Source: Streptomyces niger
GTDB lineage: Bacteria; Actinomycetota; Actinomycetes; Streptomycetales; Streptomycetaceae
Assembly: GCF_000718305.1 (NCBI RefSeq)
Contig: NZ_JOFQ01000006.1
Coordinates: 310,001 to 374,000, forward strand
DNA length: 64,000 nucleotides
Direction: 5' to 3'
Shown: piece after piece, positions 44,552-52,962 of the stretch
Numbering within the stretch: position 1 is the first letter of the stretch
Layout of the letters: the number at the start of each line of letters is the position of its first letter
Position numbers and translations under genes: made by a program
The notes under the pieces: model-generated
Told to the model about the DNA's origin: nothing
The model's input: the letters and a program-made list of their open reading frames with translations, nothing else
Databases searched by the model: none

Positions 44552-45268
44552 ATGGTGCAGGAAACGGGGGTGCGCGGGACGGGTTCCGCGCTCATGACGC
44601 GGGACGCCGCGGCACGGACGGTGACGGCCGCCGTGCTCCTGCTCCACGGCGGGCGCGAGGAAGGGCTCGGCGCGCCCCGCCGGGGCAACCTGGCCGGTGC
44701 CCGCATGCGCCCGTTCACCTGGGCCATCGAGCGGGTGACGGCGGGCGACGGGGTGTTCGTGGGGCAGGTGCGGTACCGCCACCGCGGCTGGAACGGTGAC
44801 CGGGAGGACGCGGCGCTGGACGCCCGGCGCGCGCTGGAGGAGCTGGTCCAGCGGGTGGGGGAGGTGCCCGTCGTCCTGGTCGGGCACTCCATGGGCGGCC
44901 GCGCGGCGCTGCGGGCCGCCGGGCATCCACTCGTGCGGTCCGTCGTGGCCCTCGCCCCCTGGTGCCCCGAGGGCGAGCCGGTGGCGCATCTCGACGGCCG
45001 CCGGCTGGTCCTCGTGCACGGTGACCGGGACCGCACGACCGACCCGCACGACTCCTGGCGGTTCGCCGCGCGGGCCGCCGAGGCCGGCGCCCGGCCGTGC
45101 ACTGTGACGATGCGCGGCGGCGACCACCCGATGCTGCGCAGAGCCGGCGACTGGCACCGGCTCACCGTCTCGCTCGTCACGGGCCTCCTCGGCACGGAGC
45201 CGCTGCCGCCGAGGGTGGCGGACCGGCTGTCCGGCGGTACGGGCAACGCCGACCCGCTGGAATGGTGA
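44552..45268 (+). CDS. Alpha/beta hydrolase
   Basis: 238 residues from ATG 44552 (ATG 44594 also possible). Hydrolase fold: oxyanion HGG in VTAAVLLLHGGREEGLGAPR, nucleophile elbow VPVVLVGHSMGGRAALRAAG (GHSMG), Asp in LVLVHGDRDRTTDPHDSW and His in VTMRGGDHPMLRRAGDW. Small members like this are esterases or dienelactone-hydrolase relatives. No signal peptide. Substrate unknown. A duplicated terminator follows. Confidence 0.85.
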   Translation: MVQETGVRGTGSALMTRDAAARTVTAAVLLLHGGREEGLGAPRRGNLAGARMRPFTWAIERVTAGDGVFVGQVRYRHRGWNGDREDAALDARRALEELVQRVGEVPVVLVGHSMGGRAALRAAGHPLVRSVVALAPWCPEGEPVAHLDGRRLVLVHGDRDRTTDPHDSWRFAARAAEAGARPCTVTMRGGDHPMLRRAGDWHRLTVSLVTGLLGTEPLPPRVADRLSGGTGNADPLEW

Positions 45269-45351
45269 CGCGCTGCCGCGTACCACTGTCTTCAACAGTC
45301 GTACGCGGCAGCGCGTCAGCTTCCTACAGTCGTACGCGGTAGCGCGTCAGC
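45267..45351. terminator. Bidirectional terminator with a duplicated arm
   Basis: A 17-bp perfect stem (45267-45283 with 45301-45317) whose loop contains a second inverted repeat ACTGT-CTTCA-ACAGT (45285-45299). The right arm plus flanks (26 bp, starting ACAGTCGTACGCGG) is repeated at 45326-45351 with one change. It overlaps the hydrolase stop codon and ends 26 bp before the GH16 stop, serving both convergent genes. Confidence 0.8.
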
Positions 45352-45377
45352 CGCTCATGGCGTCGGCGGCCGCTCGC

Positions 45378-46658
45378 TCACGGCACCAGCGACCACTTCT
45401 GGTTGGCGCCGCCCGTGCACGTCCACAGCTGGGTCGGCGTGCCGTCCGCCGGGTTGTTGCCGACGACGTCCAGGCACTTGTTGGCGGGCAGGTTGACCAG
45501 GTCGTTGGTCGACGCGTTGTACGACCACCGCTGCGCGCCCGTGCCGTTGCAGTCCCACAGCTGTACGCGGGTGCCGTCGGCCGTGCCGGCGCTGGCGGCG
45601 TCGAGGCACTTGCCGAGCGCCCGTACGGTGCTGTCGCTGCCCGTCGTCCAGCGCTGCGCGGCGTTGCCGTTGCAGTTGGCGAGCTGCACCTTGGTCCCGT
45701 TGGCGGTGGCGGCGTTCGCCACGTCCAGGCACTTGCCGGACAGCCCGCGGAAGGTGCCCGTGGCGCCGGCGCTGTCGGAGGTGGTGACCTTGACGTGGTC
45801 GACGATCAGCTGCTGGGGGAAGGAGGTCGACCCGTCGGGGTCGCCCGGCCAGTAACCGCCCACGGCGAGGTTGAGGATCAGGAAGAACGGCTTGTTGAAC
45901 GCCCACTGCTTGCCGCCCAGGTCGGCGGGGGTGCGGCGCTGGTAGACGTTGCCGTCCACGGACCAGGTGATCGAGTCCGGCGCCCAGTCGATGGCGAAGG
46001 TGTGGAAGGCGTCGGCGAAGGCCTGCCCGTTCGGGAGGGTGTAGCCGGCGCCGATGCCGCCGCTGCCGGAGTAGCCGGGGCCGTGGATGGTGCCGTGCAC
46101 CGTACCGGGCTCGAAGCCGACGTTCTCCATGATGTCGATCTCGCCGCTGTTCGGCCAGCCGACCTGGCCGAGGTCGTTGCCGAGCATCCAGAACGCGGGC
46201 CACATGCCCTGGCCGCGCGGCACCTTCATCCGCGCCTCGACGTGGCCGTACTGCGCGGTGTATTTCCCGGAGGTGTTGAGCCGGGCCGAGGTGTACTCAC
46301 AACGGCCGTACCAACACTGGTAGTTGTTGGGGTTTTCCTTGCGCGCGGTGATGACCAGCTGTCCCTGGCCGTTCAGGGCGGCGTTGGCGTTGCCGGCGGT
46401 GTAGTACTGGCGCTCGTGGTTGCTGACGTTGTCGCCGGTCTCCATCTGCCACTTGCTGCCGTCGACGGCCGAGCCGGCCGGGCCGTCGAAGTTGTCCTCG
46501 AACGTCGCGGCCTGGGTGGCGGCGGTGTGTTCGGCCGGTGGTGGTGCCGCGGTGGCGACACCGGGTGCCCAGCTCAGCGCGGCGGTGAGTGCGGCGACGG
46601 CCAGTGCCGTACCGCGGGCGGAGCGCCGGTGTCTGCGTAGGGGCACGCGTATGGACAT
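45378..46658 (-). CDS. Secreted GH16 beta-glucanase with ricin-type (CBM13) lectin domain
   Basis: 426 residues from ATG 46658, with GAGGGAG 5 nt upstream. Signal peptide 1-38 (RGTALAVAALTAALSWAPGV). GH16 domain about 52-295 with the catalytic motif SGEIDIMENVG (nucleophile E173, D175, acid/base E178) and WPAFWMLG. Then a ricin-B/CBM13 lectin domain (about 300-426) with three repeats ending QRWTTG, QRWSYN and QKWSLVP. It likely cuts beta-1,3- or beta-1,3-1,4-glucans such as laminarin or fungal wall glucan. A LacI-type palindrome lies 180 bp upstream. Confidence 0.94.
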   Translation of the reverse strand: MSIRVPLRRHRRSARGTALAVAALTAALSWAPGVATAAPPPAEHTAATQAATFEDNFDGPAGSAVDGSKWQMETGDNVSNHERQYYTAGNANAALNGQGQLVITARKENPNNYQCWYGRCEYTSARLNTSGKYTAQYGHVEARMKVPRGQGMWPAFWMLGNDLGQVGWPNSGEIDIMENVGFEPGTVHGTIHGPGYSGSGGIGAGYTLPNGQAFADAFHTFAIDWAPDSITWSVDGNVYQRRTPADLGGKQWAFNKPFFLILNLAVGGYWPGDPDGSTSFPQQLIVDHVKVTTSDSAGATGTFRGLSGKCLDVANAATANGTKVQLANCNGNAAQRWTTGSDSTVRALGKCLDAASAGTADGTRVQLWDCNGTGAQRWSYNASTNDLVNLPANKCLDVVGNNPADGTPTQLWTCTGGANQKWSLVP

Positions 46659-46837
46659 CTGACTCCCTCGGGGTGTGGGGCGGGGAGGGGGGCCGCAACA
46701 GCCGGACGGGAGCGCGGCCGTGGCGAGGGGCGCGCGGGGCGCCGACCGGTGCGGGTGGGTGCGGGCCGAGCTGGTCCGGACCTGTCTTGCCTTCGGGAAG
46801 TGAAGCGCTGTTGGCGCGAGCCTGTCAATAAGTTGGT

Positions 46838-46849
46838 GAGAGCGCTCTC
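46838..46849. promoter_or_regulatory. LacI-family (CebR-like) operator GAGAGCGCTCTC
   Basis: Perfect 12-bp palindrome upstream of the GH16 gene. The core GAGCGCTC is that of the boxes bound by CebR and similar LacI-family sugar repressors in streptomycetes (TGGGAGCGCTCCCA). It suggests glucan- or oligosaccharide-dependent induction of the glucanase. The regulator is not encoded in the window. Confidence 0.65.
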
Positions 46850-46876
46850 GAAGAAGTGGCCCCGAACGCGGGCCCG

Positions 46877-47806
46877 TTACTCCGCCGCCGGTCGCCGGTC
46901 GGTGGTGTCCATGAAGGCGAGCATGCGGGCGTTGATCTGCTCCGCGTGATCGATCTGCGGCCCGTGGCCGGTGTCCGCGATGATCTCGGCACAGGCTCCC
47001 GGCACCAGCCGCGGCACGCGCTCGACCTGCCGCCGCGGATGCACGAGGAGGCTCCGCCTGCCCAGCAGGAGGAGGAGCGGGGTACGGATGGTGCGGAGTT
47101 CGTCCTCGGTCAGCGGCAGCGGGGCCGGACGACGTATCCGGTGGGCTCGGACGCCGGCCCTGACCATCGCGCGCAGCTCGGGCACGACGAGGACCGGCTG
47201 CTCCAGCCAGGCGGCCAGCCGCGGGCGGAGCGCCTTGGGCGCGAAGGTCGCGAAGAGGCTGGCGAAGATCCAGGCGAAGAAGCGCAGCCCCACCTTCTCC
47301 AGGCCGCCCGGGTCGAGCAGGGTGACCGAGGCCAGCCGGCCGGGCGCGCGGTGCGCCTGGTTCAGGGCGAGCCAGCCGCCGTAGGAGGCGCCGACGAGGT
47401 GCACCCGGTCCAGCTCGAGCCCGGCCAGGGCCTCGTCCAGCCACTGCGCGGCCCGCTCCGGCCGGTGCAGGGGCGCGCGCTGCACGCTGCGGCCCGGGTC
47501 GCCGGGGGTGTCGATCGCGTAGACGGGGCGATCGGCGCTCAGCGCGGGGGTGTTGGGGTACCACATGGCGGAGCAGCCGCCCGCGCCGTGCACCAGGACG
47601 ATCGGGGTGCGGGCCTGCGCGGCGGGGTCCGCGGGGCCGTACCGGTACACATGCGTGGTGCCGAAGGCCGTCTCCACGTCCGTCTCCGCCAGTGGCCGCG
47701 CTCCCATCGCGTACACCGCGTCGCAGGCGGCGAAGTAGCGGTCGCGCAGCGCGTCGTTCACGTAGCGGCCGACGTCCTTCGGGGTGCGGGTCGTGATCTC
47801 GGGCAT
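46877..47806 (-). CDS. Alpha/beta fold hydrolase
   Basis: 309 residues from ATG 47806, with GGAGGTGG 6 nt upstream. Oxyanion HGAGG in TPIVLVHGAGGCSAMWYP, nucleophile elbow VHLVGASYGGWLALNQAH (GASYG), Asp region PLLLLLGRRSLLVHP (Asp replaced; the acid may be elsewhere) and His in ADTGHGPQIDHAEQ. The N-terminus has an unusual 45-residue helical segment before the fold. Divergent from a TetR gene with a near-perfect 36-bp inverted repeat between them, so it is probably repressed by that regulator. Confidence 0.87.
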   Translation of the reverse strand: MPEITTRTPKDVGRYVNDALRDRYFAACDAVYAMGARPLAETDVETAFGTTHVYRYGPADPAAQARTPIVLVHGAGGCSAMWYPNTPALSADRPVYAIDTPGDPGRSVQRAPLHRPERAAQWLDEALAGLELDRVHLVGASYGGWLALNQAHRAPGRLASVTLLDPGGLEKVGLRFFAWIFASLFATFAPKALRPRLAAWLEQPVLVVPELRAMVRAGVRAHRIRRPAPLPLTEDELRTIRTPLLLLLGRRSLLVHPRRQVERVPRLVPGACAEIIADTGHGPQIDHAEQINARMLAFMDTTDRRPAAE

Positions 47807-47840
47807 GGTCGGCCACCTCCGGGGCGTCTCCGGTTTTCGT

Positions 47841-47876
47841 GATACGACCGTACCACGATGGTGGTACAGGCGTATC
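47841..47876. promoter_or_regulatory. Operator between the hydrolase and its divergent TetR regulator
   Basis: 16-bp arms (GATACGACCGTACCAC and GTGGTACAGGCGTATC) around GATG, with two mismatches; the inner GTACCAC-GATG-GTGGTAC is perfect. It sits 35 bp before the hydrolase start and 79 bp before the tetR start, as expected for a TetR operator controlling both genes. Confidence 0.75.
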
Positions 47877-47954
47877 ATCAAAAACGGCGGGCCCGCTCCG
47901 GTGCGGCCCGCCGTGCGACGGCAGCCGGACACATCAGCGAGCGGAGGCGCGGCA

Positions 47955-48572
47955 ATGCCCAAACGCGTGGACCACGACATGCGACGCACCGAGATCGCCG
48001 CGGCCCTCGTCCGGGTCGCCGGGCGGCGCGGACTGCACGCCGTGGGGATGCGCGACGTGGCCGCGGAGGCGGGAGTGTCCCTGCGGCTGGTGCAGTACTA
48101 CTTCGAGACCAAGGAGAAGCTGCTGCTCCACGGGCTGCAGTACCTGGTCGACGGGTTCGGCGCACGGGTCGCGGCGCGGGTCCGGGCCGCCGGAGCGGAC
48201 GCCGGGCCGCGCGCGACGGTCGAGGCGCTGCTGAAGGCCGCACTGCCGACCGACGAGGAGAGCCGCACCTTCCACCTCCTCTACACCTCGTACGCCGTGC
48301 TCGCCGTGACCGACGAAGCCCTCGCCGCCCAGCCGTTCATGAAGAACCCCGACGCCGCGGAGGACATGGTGGCCGACCTGCTCCAGCAGGCGCGGGACGC
48401 CGGGTGCACGCCGGCGGGCCTGGACGCACGGATGGAGGCGATCGGTCTGCTCGCCCTGTCCGCCGGGCTCGGCACCAGCGTCCTCGTAGGCCAGCGCAGC
48501 CCGCGGTCCGCCACCGCCGTCCTCGACCACCAACTCGACCGGATCTTCCCGGCCGCGCGGGACGGCGCCTGA
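47955..48572 (+). CDS. TetR/AcrR family transcriptional regulator
   Basis: 205 residues from ATG 47955, with GGAGG 7 nt upstream. TetR helix-turn-helix at residues 8-55 (MRDVAAEAGVSLRLVQYYFE) and a C-terminal helical domain (HLLYTSYAVLAVTDEALAAQ, MEAIGLLALSAGLGTSVLVG) of the BetI-like TetR_C type. Probably represses itself and the divergent alpha/beta hydrolase through the inverted repeat at 47841-47876. Ligand unknown, perhaps the hydrolase substrate. Confidence 0.9.
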   Translation: MPKRVDHDMRRTEIAAALVRVAGRRGLHAVGMRDVAAEAGVSLRLVQYYFETKEKLLLHGLQYLVDGFGARVAARVRAAGADAGPRATVEALLKAALPTDEESRTFHLLYTSYAVLAVTDEALAAQPFMKNPDAAEDMVADLLQQARDAGCTPAGLDARMEAIGLLALSAGLGTSVLVGQRSPRSATAVLDHQLDRIFPAARDGA

Positions 48573-48731
48573 AGTGCCCCGGTGACAGGGGCGCAACGAC
48601 ACCGCCGTGATGAAGGTCCTGATGCCTGGGCCTTCGAAAGCGGCGGCATCGCGCACCCGGACATCGGTATGGAGCTCGTCGAGAGTGGCACCGGTGACAC
48701 CGGTGACGCCGCCGGGCGGGACCCTCGCGCC

Positions 48732-49307
48732 CTAGGAGCCGGCGGGTGTTGCGGTCGCGAGGAGGGCCGCGGCGGCGTCCCGGGCGAGGTGGGCTGCCGT
48801 CGGGTCGCCGTTGAGGGCGGCCGTGGTGATCGCGCCGTCGATCAGCAGGGCCAACTGCCCGCCCAGCACCTCCGGTTCGGCGGCCCCCAGGGCGGCCGCG
48901 AGGCCGGTCGTGTATCCGCGGACGGCGTACTTGTGGTCGTGCGCGGCCGCGGCCACGCCGTCCGAGACGGCACCCAGCTCGCCGTACGCGTTGACGAAGG
49001 CGCAGCCGCGGAAACCGGGCCCGGCGAACCACTCCGCCAGCCAGTCGAACACCGCGAGCACCCGGTCCGCCGGTGTGGCCGCGTGCGCGGCGACGTACTC
49101 GGCCAGGGCCGCGCGCCAGCGCTCGTCGCGGCGCCGCAGATACGCCTCCACCAGCTCGCGCTTGGCGGGGAAGCATTGGTACAGCCGCTTCAGTGACACT
49201 CCGGCGGCGGCGCGGAGTTCGTCCATGCCGACGGCCTGCACGCCACGCTCGTAGAACAGCCGATCGGCGGCGTCGAGCAGCCGGGTGCGGGCCTCGTCAT
49301 GATGCAC
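48732..49307 (-). CDS. TetR/AcrR family transcriptional regulator
   Basis: 191 residues from GTG 49307, with GAGGAG 5 nt upstream (GTG 49331 also open). Helix-turn-helix LLDAADRLFYERGVQAVGMD and ELRAAAGVSLKRLYQCFPAK (residues 7-55); C-terminal domain with FRGCAFVNAYGELG. Divergent from the NTF2-like gene at 49438; two strong palindromes (49353-49406) between them are the obvious operators. The 160 bp between the two TetR genes' 3' ends (48573-48731) hold no recognisable gene. Confidence 0.9.
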   Translation of the reverse strand: MHHDEARTRLLDAADRLFYERGVQAVGMDELRAAAGVSLKRLYQCFPAKRELVEAYLRRRDERWRAALAEYVAAHAATPADRVLAVFDWLAEWFAGPGFRGCAFVNAYGELGAVSDGVAAAAHDHKYAVRGYTTGLAAALGAAEPEVLGGQLALLIDGAITTAALNGDPTAAHLARDAAAALLATATPAGS

Positions 49308-49352
49308 GGCGTCTCCTCGTGTCCCCGTCACGTGTCCCCGTCCCCTAGCCGC

Positions 49353-49406
49353 GAGAACGTGCGTTCTCTAGGATAGCCGAGACGCGGAGAACGAACGTTC
49401 TCCGCG
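49353..49406. promoter_or_regulatory. Paired operators of the TetR/NTF2 divergent pair
   Basis: Site 1: GAGAACG-TG-CGTTCTC (49353-49368). Site 2: CGCGGAGAACG-AA-CGTTCTCCGCG (49383-49406), perfect 11-bp arms. Both share the core GAGAACG-N2-CGTTCTC; centres are 34 bp apart. Position between the TetR gene and the gene at 49438 points to cooperative repression of both. Confidence 0.85.
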
Positions 49407-49437
49407 AGGTGAGCAGGCACGACGTCAGGAGACCGCC

Positions 49438-49896
49438 ATGACAGCAGCCCGGCCCCCGTTCCCGCCGTTCGACGAGCGGACCGCGCGCCAGAAGGTGCAG
49501 GCCGCCGAGGACGCCTGGAACACCCGCGATCCCGAACGCGTCGCGCTCGCCTACACCGAGGACACCGTCTGGCGGAACCGGGACCGGCACCTCACCGGGC
49601 GGGCCGAGGTCACGGCCTTCCTGCGGGAGAAGTGGGCCCGGGAGCTGGACTACGTACTGCGCAAGGAACTGTGGGCCTACGAGGGCGACCGGATCGCGGT
49701 CCGCTTCCAGTACGAGTGCCGGGACGCGGCGGGCCAGTGGTGGCGCGCGTACGGCAACGAGCTGTGGGAGTTCGCCCCGGACGGGCTGATGAGCCGCCGG
49801 GAGGCGAGCATCAACGACGTCCGGATCAGCGCGGCGGAGCGGCGGCTGACCGGCCCCCGGCCGGCGGGCGAGCGAAATCCCCTACCGCTCTGGTGA
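49438..49896 (+). CDS. NTF2/SnoaL-like protein (DUF1348)
   Basis: 152 residues from ATG 49438. DUF1348 signature: [20 protein letters not shown] then [40 protein letters not shown] and [20 protein letters not shown]. Cone-shaped NTF2-like fold, often found beside TetR regulators and flavin or short-chain oxidoreductases in actinomycetes; activity not established. Probably induced when the divergent TetR leaves its operators. Confidence 0.88.
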   Translation: MTAARPPFPPFDERTARQKVQAAEDAWNTRDPERVALAYTEDTVWRNRDRHLTGRAEVTAFLREKWARELDYVLRKELWAYEGDRIAVRFQYECRDAAGQWWRAYGNELWEFAPDGLMSRREASINDVRISAAERRLTGPRPAGERNPLPLW

Positions 49897-49921
49897 CCGG
49901 CGCTGCTTGCATGGGGGCATG

Positions 49922-50557
49922 ATGTCCACCGACCGGTTGCTGGCCTTCGCGCTCATGTCGTTGCTGCTGATCGTGGTGCCCGGCCCCAGCGTGCTGTTCG
50001 TGGTCGGGCGGGCGCTGGCGCAGGGGCGGCGCGCCGCGCTGACCACCGTCGTGGGGAACACGCTCGGTGCGTACGTCCTCGTGGTGGCCGTGGCCTTCGG
50101 GGTCGGCGCGCTGGTGGAGCGCTCGGTCCTCGTCTTCACGGCCCTGAAACTCGTGGGCGCCGCGTACCTGGTGTACCTCGGCGTGAAGGCGGTGCGCGGG
50201 CGACGCTCCCTCTCGACCGTGTTCGCCGCCGACGCGGCCGCGCACGGCAGCCTGCGCACGCTGGCGGAGGGGTTCGCGGTCGGCGTGGCCAACCCGAAGA
50301 CGATCGTGTTCTTCGCCGCCGTCCTGCCGCAGTTCGTGGAGCGCGGGCAGGGGCACGTCCAGGCGCAGATGCTGCTGCTCGGGCTGGTCTTCAACGCCAT
50401 CGCGGTGGCCTCCGACAGCGTGTGGGGGCTGGGCGCCGCCGCGGCGCGAAGCTGGTTCGCCCGCTCGCCGCGGCGGCTCGCGGCGGTCGGCGGCGCGGGC
50501 GGGCTCACCATGATCGGCCTCGGCGTCACCGTCGCCGTGACGGGCCGCAAGGACTGA
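49922..50557 (+). CDS. LysE family amino acid/metabolite exporter
   Basis: 211 residues from ATG 49922, with GGGGG 4 nt upstream. About six hydrophobic segments and the family motif VPGPSVLFVVGRALAQGRRAALTTVVGN near residues 20-45; later GFAVGVANPKTIVFFAAVLP. Members export amino acids (Lys, Arg, homoserine lactone, Thr) or drugs. It begins 25 bp after the NTF2-like gene and may share its regulation by the TetR protein. A strong terminator follows. Confidence 0.9.
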   Translation: MSTDRLLAFALMSLLLIVVPGPSVLFVVGRALAQGRRAALTTVVGNTLGAYVLVVAVAFGVGALVERSVLVFTALKLVGAAYLVYLGVKAVRGRRSLSTVFAADAAAHGSLRTLAEGFAVGVANPKTIVFFAAVLPQFVERGQGHVQAQMLLLGLVFNAIAVASDSVWGLGAAAARSWFARSPRRLAAVGGAGGLTMIGLGVTVAVTGRKD

Positions 50558-50604
50558 ACCCCGCACGCCGCCTCTGCCGTACCTCGGCACCGGGGTGGGA
50601 GGCC

Positions 50605-50637
50605 GGGGCCGGCCGGCGGCGCCCGCCGGCCGGCCCC
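50605..50637. terminator. Bidirectional terminator after the LysE gene
   Basis: 15-bp perfect GC stem (50605-50619 with 50623-50637) and a 3-nt loop CGC, between the LysE stop and the stop of the convergent small secreted protein. Confidence 0.75.
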
Positions 50638-50650
50638 GCCGCCCGCCGGA

Positions 50651-50929
50651 TCAGCAGGTACGGCCGACGTAGTGCGCGCCGTCGATCTCGTCGGCGGAGC
50701 CCAGCCAGGTCACGCCCGGCACCACACAGCGCTCGTAGTTGGGGCCCCACACCTCCACCTCGATGACCACGTGCGAGCCGTCGTCGGTGCAGTGGTTGTA
50801 GTACGCGTCGCTGCCGGTCTCGTAGAAACCGCAGGGATCGGCGGCCGCGCCGGGGGCGGTCGAGACGGTCATGCCGAGGACGAGGGCCGCGGCGCCGACG
50901 GCACCGGTCAGGAAACGGCGAACGCTCAT
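50651..50929 (-). CDS. Small secreted Cys-containing protein (DUF6355-like)
   Basis: 92 residues from ATG 50929. Signal peptide 1-30 (FLTGAVGAAALVLGMTVSTA, cleaved after GAAA), then a mature part of about 60 residues with four Cys: DPCGFYETGSDAYYNHCTDD, VVIEVEVWGPNYERCVVPG and a final GRTC. The cysteines probably form two disulfides. The pattern resembles small secreted actinobacterial proteins grouped as DUF6355, but this is from memory and uncertain. Function unknown. Confidence 0.75.
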   Translation of the reverse strand: MSVRRFLTGAVGAAALVLGMTVSTAPGAAADPCGFYETGSDAYYNHCTDDGSHVVIEVEVWGPNYERCVVPGVTWLGSADEIDGAHYVGRTC

Positions 50930-51064
50930 GACGGAACTCCTTGTTCAGAGGGTCCAGGGCCGAGCAGCGGTGGCTCGGCCGTGTGAGGAGCGTCGCGCCG
51001 TTCGGGCGAGGGTGTCAGTCGATCTCGCCCGGACGAGTGAGGCGAACCATCAGATCGTGCACAG

Positions 51065-52735
51065 CTATTCGTCACATCCCCGGTCGGGCGCGTCGGGCAG
51101 CGGGGCGTACTCCGGCTGCCACATCGCGTCCTGCACGGCCTGGACGAGATCGTCCGGCACCACCGTGGCCACCCCGTCCTCGGCGGCCGCACGGACCACC
51201 GCCACCGCCACCGTCGCCGAAGAAGCCCGCAGGTTCGACACCTCCGGCAGCAGCGGGGCGCCCGGCTCGCCCGTCGCGACCTGCCCCGCGACCGCCTCGG
51301 CGGCGGCCCGCAGCATCCCCGGCGTCACCCGCTCGGCCCGCGAGACCAGCACGCCGAGGGCGATGCCGGGGTAGACGAGCGCGTTGTTGGCCTGGCCGAT
51401 GACGTGCCGCACCCCGCCCACCTCCACCGGCTCGACCGGGACGCCGACCGCGGTCAGCGCCCTGCCGTCGGTCCAGGACAGCAGCTCGGAGGGGAGCACC
51501 TCGATACGCTCGGTGGGATTGGACAGCGGCAGCACGACCGGCCGCTCGACGTGGCGTGCCATCGCCTCCACCACCTCGCGGGTGAAGGCGCCGCGGACCG
51601 TCGAGGTGCCGACGAGGAGCGTCGGACGGGCGTGCCGCACGGTCGTCAGCAGGTCCACGCGGCCGTCCTCGGACAGATCGGCCGCCTCGGCGGCGGGCCG
51701 TGCGTACTCCCGCTGGTAGTCGCGCAGGTCCGGCATGTCGTCCCGCAGCAGCCCCGGCTTGTCGACGAGCCAGAAGCGCCGGACCGCCGTGTCCTCGTCC
51801 AGGCCGTCGCGGACCATGGCCGCGCGCAGCTGGTCGGCGATGCCGACGCCCGCCGTGCCCGCGCCGAACACCACGACCCGCTGGTCGCGGAGCGGGACGC
51901 CGGTCACCTCCAGCGCCGACAGGGTCGCCGCGAGCGTGATGGCGCCGGTGCCCTGCATGTCGTCGTTGAACATGCGGTGACGCGTGCCGTAGGTCTCCAG
52001 GATGCGGCGGGCGTTGCCGGGCCCGAAGTCCTCGAAGTGCAGCAGGGCGTGCGGATACAGCTCGGCGACGGTCCGCACGTAGTCGGCCACGAACCGGTCG
52101 TAGCGCTCGCCCCGTACCCGGCTGTGGCGTACGCCCAGGTAGAGCGGGTCGTTGAGCAGCGCGGCGTTGTCGGTGCCGACGTCCAGCACGACCGGCAGGC
52201 AGCGTCCGGGGTCGAGGCCGGCCGCCGCGGTGCAGACCGCGAGCTTGCCGATCGAGATCTGGACGCCGTGTACGCCCCAGTCGCCGATGCCCAGGATCTG
52301 CTCCGCATCCGTCACCACGACCATGTCCACGTCGTCCGCCGACAGGTGCAGCGCCTCGAACGAACGGCGGACGTCCTGCGGACGATCGATGGACAGGAAC
52401 ACCCCTCGCGGACGCCGGTACTCATGGCTGTAGTCCTTGATCGCCTGCCCCACGGTCGGGTCGTAGACGATCGGCAGCAGCTCTTCGAGGTGGTCCATCA
52501 GCAGCCGGTGGTAGAGCACTTCGTTGCGGTCGTGCAGCTGCTCCAGGTAGATGTGGGCCGCCAGGTCGGTGGGTTGCCGCCGCAACTGCCCGTACGCGCG
52601 CCGCGCCTGCTGGTCCAGCGTGAGCACGCCGTCCGGCAGCCGCCCCACCAGGCCGTGCCGTTCGCGTTCCGCACGGGTGAAGGCCGTTCCGTGGTTGGTC
52701 AAGGGGTCGCTCATCACCCATGGCAGTCCGGCCAT
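51065..52735 (-). CDS. NAD-dependent malic enzyme
   Basis: 556 residues from ATG 52735 (AGGTGAG 5 nt upstream; ATG 52714 is also in frame). N-terminal malic domain with YDPTVGQAIKDYSHEYRRPR and VVTDAEQILGIGDWG; divalent metal and catalytic residues in HFEDFGPGNARRILETYGTR and MFNDDMQGTGAITLAATL; NAD domain VVVFGAGTAGVGIADQLRAA; LSNPTERIE. It oxidatively decarboxylates malate to pyruvate. Length and the YDPTVGQA motif fit the large NAD type (SfcA/MaeA). Divergent from the hydrolase at 52963. Confidence 0.95.
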   Translation of the reverse strand: MAGLPWVMSDPLTNHGTAFTRAERERHGLVGRLPDGVLTLDQQARRAYGQLRRQPTDLAAHIYLEQLHDRNEVLYHRLLMDHLEELLPIVYDPTVGQAIKDYSHEYRRPRGVFLSIDRPQDVRRSFEALHLSADDVDMVVVTDAEQILGIGDWGVHGVQISIGKLAVCTAAAGLDPGRCLPVVLDVGTDNAALLNDPLYLGVRHSRVRGERYDRFVADYVRTVAELYPHALLHFEDFGPGNARRILETYGTRHRMFNDDMQGTGAITLAATLSALEVTGVPLRDQRVVVFGAGTAGVGIADQLRAAMVRDGLDEDTAVRRFWLVDKPGLLRDDMPDLRDYQREYARPAAEAADLSEDGRVDLLTTVRHARPTLLVGTSTVRGAFTREVVEAMARHVERPVVLPLSNPTERIEVLPSELLSWTDGRALTAVGVPVEPVEVGGVRHVIGQANNALVYPGIALGVLVSRAERVTPGMLRAAAEAVAGQVATGEPGAPLLPEVSNLRASSATVAVAVVRAAAEDGVATVVPDDLVQAVQDAMWQPEYAPLPDAPDRGCDE

Positions 52736-52962
52736 CCGATCTCACCTCGCTCGCTGTGCCCTCGCCGCCCCTCCGCCACGTACGCCGCCCGGCGCGTACC
52801 GCCGCGCACGCGCACTGCCCAGTATCCCGCCGGAGGCACCGGCCCGCACCGCAGCGGGCCGTGCGCCGAGGCGGAAGCGAAATGCTCCGGTAACGGTGCG
52901 GGGGCGCGACAGCTCCTACGCTCGTACGCGGACCCTGTCGGCTGCCTGGGGGAGGTACGCCC

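Noticed and set aside
48582..48731. Possible gene remnant between the two TetR genes
   Set aside because: Frames such as MKVLMPGPSKAAASR show no family resemblance; left as non-coding.
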